Origin: Bacillus kwashiorkori
GTDB lineage: Bacteria > Bacillota > Bacilli > Bacillales > Caldibacillaceae
Assembly: GCF_001375515.1 (NCBI RefSeq)
Contig: NZ_CTDX01000016.1
Coordinates: 594,942 to 658,941 of the forward strand
Length of the DNA stretch: 64,000 nucleotides
Direction of reading: 5' to 3'
Below are positions 62,125 to 64,000 of the stretch, piece after piece (position 1 is the first letter of the stretch; each line of letters begins with the position of its first letter). The position numbers and the translations under genes were made by a program. The notes beneath the pieces were generated by a model, which was not told the origin of the DNA, searched no databases, and worked only from the letters and a program-made list of their open reading frames with translations.

Positions 62125-63540
62125 ATGAATTTTAACTTGTATAAGCCAAAACGGCACTGGAAAGAGATTGATCTTTGGAAAGATGTTACAGAGGAACAAT
62201 GGAATGACTGGCTTTGGCAATTAACGAATACGATACGAACAGTTGATGATTTAAAAAAAGTTATCAATTTAACTGCTGATGAAGAAGAAGGAGTACGCAT
62301 TTCGGCAAAAACGATTCCTTTAAATATAACACCCTATTATGCATCGCTAATGAATCCAGATGATCCGCGTTGCCCGATTCGGATGCAATCCGTACCTATT
62401 TCACGCGAATTGTATAAAACTCCTTATGATTTAGAAGATCCGCTACACGAAGATGAGGATTCGCCAGTACCAGGACTTACCCATCGTTATCCAGATCGAG
62501 TTCTTTTCCTAGTAACGAACCAATGTTCTATGTATTGTCGCTACTGTACAAGGCGCCGTTTTTCCGGCCAAATTGGTATGGGGGTGCCTAAAAAACAGCT
62601 AGATAAGGCGATTGACTACATTCGCAATACTCCGGAAGTAAGAGATGTTCTTTTATCTGGAGGGGATGCATTATTAATTAATGATCAAATTTTAGAATAC
62701 ATTCTAAAAAATTTACGGGCCATCCCTCATGTTGAAATTATCCGAATTGGTACGAGAGCACCGGTTGTTTTTCCACAACGAATAACAGAAAACCTTTGCA
62801 ATATATTAAAAAAATATCACCCAGTTTGGCTAAATACGCATTTTAACACATCCATTGAAATAACAGAAGAAGCAAAGACAGCTTGTGAAATGTTAGTAAA
62901 TTCTGGCGTGCCAGTTGGTAATCAGGCGGTAATTTTAGCGGGTATTAATGACAGCGTGCCAATTATGAAAAAGCTCATGCACGATTTAGTAAAAATTAGA
63001 GTTCGTCCATATTATATTTACCAATGTGACTTATCGGAAGGAATTAGCCATTTCCGGGCACCGGTTGCTAAAGGATTGGAAATTATCGAAGCATTGAGGG
63101 GGCATACGAGTGGTTATGCAGTACCTACATTTGTCGTAGATGCTCCAGGTGGGGGAGGAAAGATTTCGTTACAGCCAAACTACTTAATCTCCCAAAGTGC
63201 AGATAAAGTTGTTCTACGAAACTTTGAAGGAGTTATTACGACATATCCAGAACCGGAAAACTATATAGCTGGGAAGGCAGAAGATTATTTTCAAGAAATT
63301 TTCCCGAATATGCAAGAAAAAGCTGCAAAAACAGGTATTGCAGCATTAATGAATGAATCAAAATTTAATTTAATTCCAGAAGGGCTAGAGAGAATTGAAA
63401 AGCGGGAGTTGTATGAAGGAAATCCAGATCACGAATCATTAAAAGATTTTCGTGAAAAACGGGACCGATTAAAAGAGAAGAAATTTATCGCGCAGCAAAA
63501 AAAATTCTTCCAAAAGGATAAGGTGGACTTAAATGAGTAA
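62125..63540 (+). CDS. kamA: Lysine 2,3-aminomutase (radical SAM)
   Basis: 471 residues. Converts L-lysine to L-beta-lysine with SAM, PLP and a [4Fe-4S] cluster. Radical-SAM cysteines C134, C138, C141 in [15 protein letters not shown]. The PLP-lysine region is [17 protein letters not shown]. Length is normal for Bacillus KamA (471). It supplies the operon with beta-lysine. The YokU start overlaps its stop. It uses the sigma-54 promoter described just upstream, and so is set apart from the genes ahead. Confidence 0.96.
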   Translation: MNFNLYKPKRHWKEIDLWKDVTEEQWNDWLWQLTNTIRTVDDLKKVINLTADEEEGVRISAKTIPLNITPYYASLMNPDDPRCPIRMQSVPISRELYKTPYDLEDPLHEDEDSPVPGLTHRYPDRVLFLVTNQCSMYCRYCTRRRFSGQIGMGVPKKQLDKAIDYIRNTPEVRDVLLSGGDALLINDQILEYILKNLRAIPHVEIIRIGTRAPVVFPQRITENLCNILKKYHPVWLNTHFNTSIEITEEAKTACEMLVNSGVPVGNQAVILAGINDSVPIMKKLMHDLVKIRVRPYYIYQCDLSEGISHFRAPVAKGLEIIEALRGHTSGYAVPTFVVDAPGGGGKISLQPNYLISQSADKVVLRNFEGVITTYPEPENYIAGKAEDYFQEIFPNMQEKAAKTGIAALMNESKFNLIPEGLERIEKRELYEGNPDHESLKDFREKRDRLKEKKFIAQQKKFFQKDKVDLNE

Positions 63541-63829
63541 AGTTTGTGAATGGTGTGGCAGCGCAAAAATTAAGAAAATGGATAAAACGGTATATTGGGA
63601 ACTTCCCGATGGAACGAGAGCGGTAGAAATTAAAGAAACTCCTTCCATTCAATGCCTAGATTGCCAAATGATTTATCAAGAAGAGGCATTAATCAAACAA
63701 ATTGAAGATCAGCTATTTCTCGTCAATACGAAAAACTTACCGAAAGTATTCACCTATAAAAAGTTAATGGCAGAAGAGCGAATGTTAAAACGGAACTACT
63801 TTGATTTTTCTGATCTCGAGGGATATTAA
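63533..63829 (+). CDS. yokU: YokU family zinc-finger protein
   Basis: 98 residues. Two CxxC motifs (CEWC and CLDC) in the YgiT-like zinc ribbon pattern. This protein family is regularly found next to ablA (kamA), as here, and starts 8 bases before the kamA stop. It is thus cotranslated with kamA. A helper or regulatory role is assumed; no direct function known. Confidence 0.9.
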   Translation: MSKVCEWCGSAKIKKMDKTVYWELPDGTRAVEIKETPSIQCLDCQMIYQEEALIKQIEDQLFLVNTKNLPKVFTYKKLMAEERMLKRNYFDFSDLEGY

Positions 63830-63922
63830 TTATTCGATAATAAGTAGCTTGACGGCATTTTTTAAAAAAGTTACACTTAAAAACATAATACATCCAGCAA
63901 ATCATTTAGAAAGGTTATTGTC

Positions 63923-64000
63923 ATGCCCAAATCTTTTTATCACTTTTTAATGCGTTACCGTCATCCGCAGGGAAACGATGAACTGGCAAAGTTCGCAAAT
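63923..64000 (+). CDS. yozE: YozE family protein, partial (cut by window end)
   Basis: The first 26 codons are visible: MPKSFYHFLMRYRHPQGNDE and on to ELAKFAN. The SFYH(Y/F)L..YRHP start is typical of YozE (UPF0346, about 74 residues). Start ATG 63923 behind AGAAAGG. The remainder lies outside the window. In B. subtilis yozE is near yokU/kamA; function unknown. Confidence 0.85.
   Translation, partial: MPKSFYHFLMRYRHPQGNDELAKFAN

Noticed and set aside
1-64000. CRISPR arrays, tRNA or rRNA genes, prophage genes
   Set aside because: No regularly spaced repeats, no tRNA cloverleaf ends, no rRNA segments and no phage structural or lysis genes were seen. A full tRNA scan was not possible.

Overview
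This is chromosomal DNA of a low-GC, endospore-forming member of the Bacillaceae. Most of the window follows the gene order of the Bacillus subtilis ypmA-aspB-asnS-dnaD-nth-ponA ... yprAB-cotD-gpsB-rnpB-ypsC ... dynA-ypcP ... mntR ... thyA-dfrA ... ypmQRS backbone, and the last 10 kb follows the kamA/yod lysine region. Spore genes (sspM, sspL, cotD), strong Shine-Dalgarno sequences, frequent TTG/GTG starts and sigma-G/sigma-K style promoters fit this placement. No rRNA, tRNA, CRISPR, phage or intact transposase gene was seen. No species is claimed.

Layout. 1-5.8 kb: ypmA, ypmB, aspB, asnS, dnaD, nth, ypoC. 5.8-14.4 kb: ponA, then a disrupted recU locus. The resident recU is split into a 3' pseudogene beside ponA and a 67-codon 5' stub beside yppC. 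About 5.4 kb between the halves holds a two-component system, four small SHOCT-type membrane proteins, a frameshifted small exported protein, and a second full-length recU that lies downstream of the resident recU start region. 14.4-26 kb: yppC, sspM, yppD/E/G-type genes, a small heat-shock protein, the mrfAB (yprAB) DNA repair pair, cotD, gpsB, the RNase P RNA, ypsC and ypwA. 26-35.6 kb: an EAL-HDOD protein, a CheX-like protein, a Fur-box-associated 29-residue membrane peptide, the double dynamin dynA, a rhodanese, ypcP, sspL and an RNase H-like protein. 35.6-45 kb: cspD, mntR, AIM24, fhs, an HD hydrolase, an ABC-F ATPase, ypgR and brxA. 45-54 kb: ypjP, an anthrax-lethal-factor-like secreted metalloprotease joined to thyA-dfrA, an SRAP protein, DegV, Sco, ypmR, ypmS and an rRNA m5C methyltransferase. 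54.2-63.8 kb: a lysine 2,3-aminomutase / beta-lysine gene set (two aminotransferases, CoA-transferase subunits A and B, a deacylase, an acetyltransferase, a sigma-54 activator, kamA, yokU). The window ends inside yozE.

How it works together. The recU region looks like a gene-replacement insertion: the incoming segment broke the resident Holliday-junction resolvase gene but supplied a complete one behind the resident start. Its cargo looks like a signalling unit. Two promoters upstream of the SHOCT genes carry heptamers phased at exactly 11 bp, with the third heptamer sitting where a -35 box would be, which is the usual arrangement for an OmpR-type activator such as the regulator encoded next door. 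The lysine region combines a candidate sigma-E promoter at its head with a clear -24/-12 promoter in front of kamA-yokU, the expected target of the sigma-54 activator encoded just upstream. Other regulatory signals are an SOS-like box between -35 and -10 of mrfAB, a Fur box on the start point of the small peptide gene, and a palindrome over the -35 region of ypwA. Two genes (ypjP and the sigma-54 activator) appear to start at ATT.
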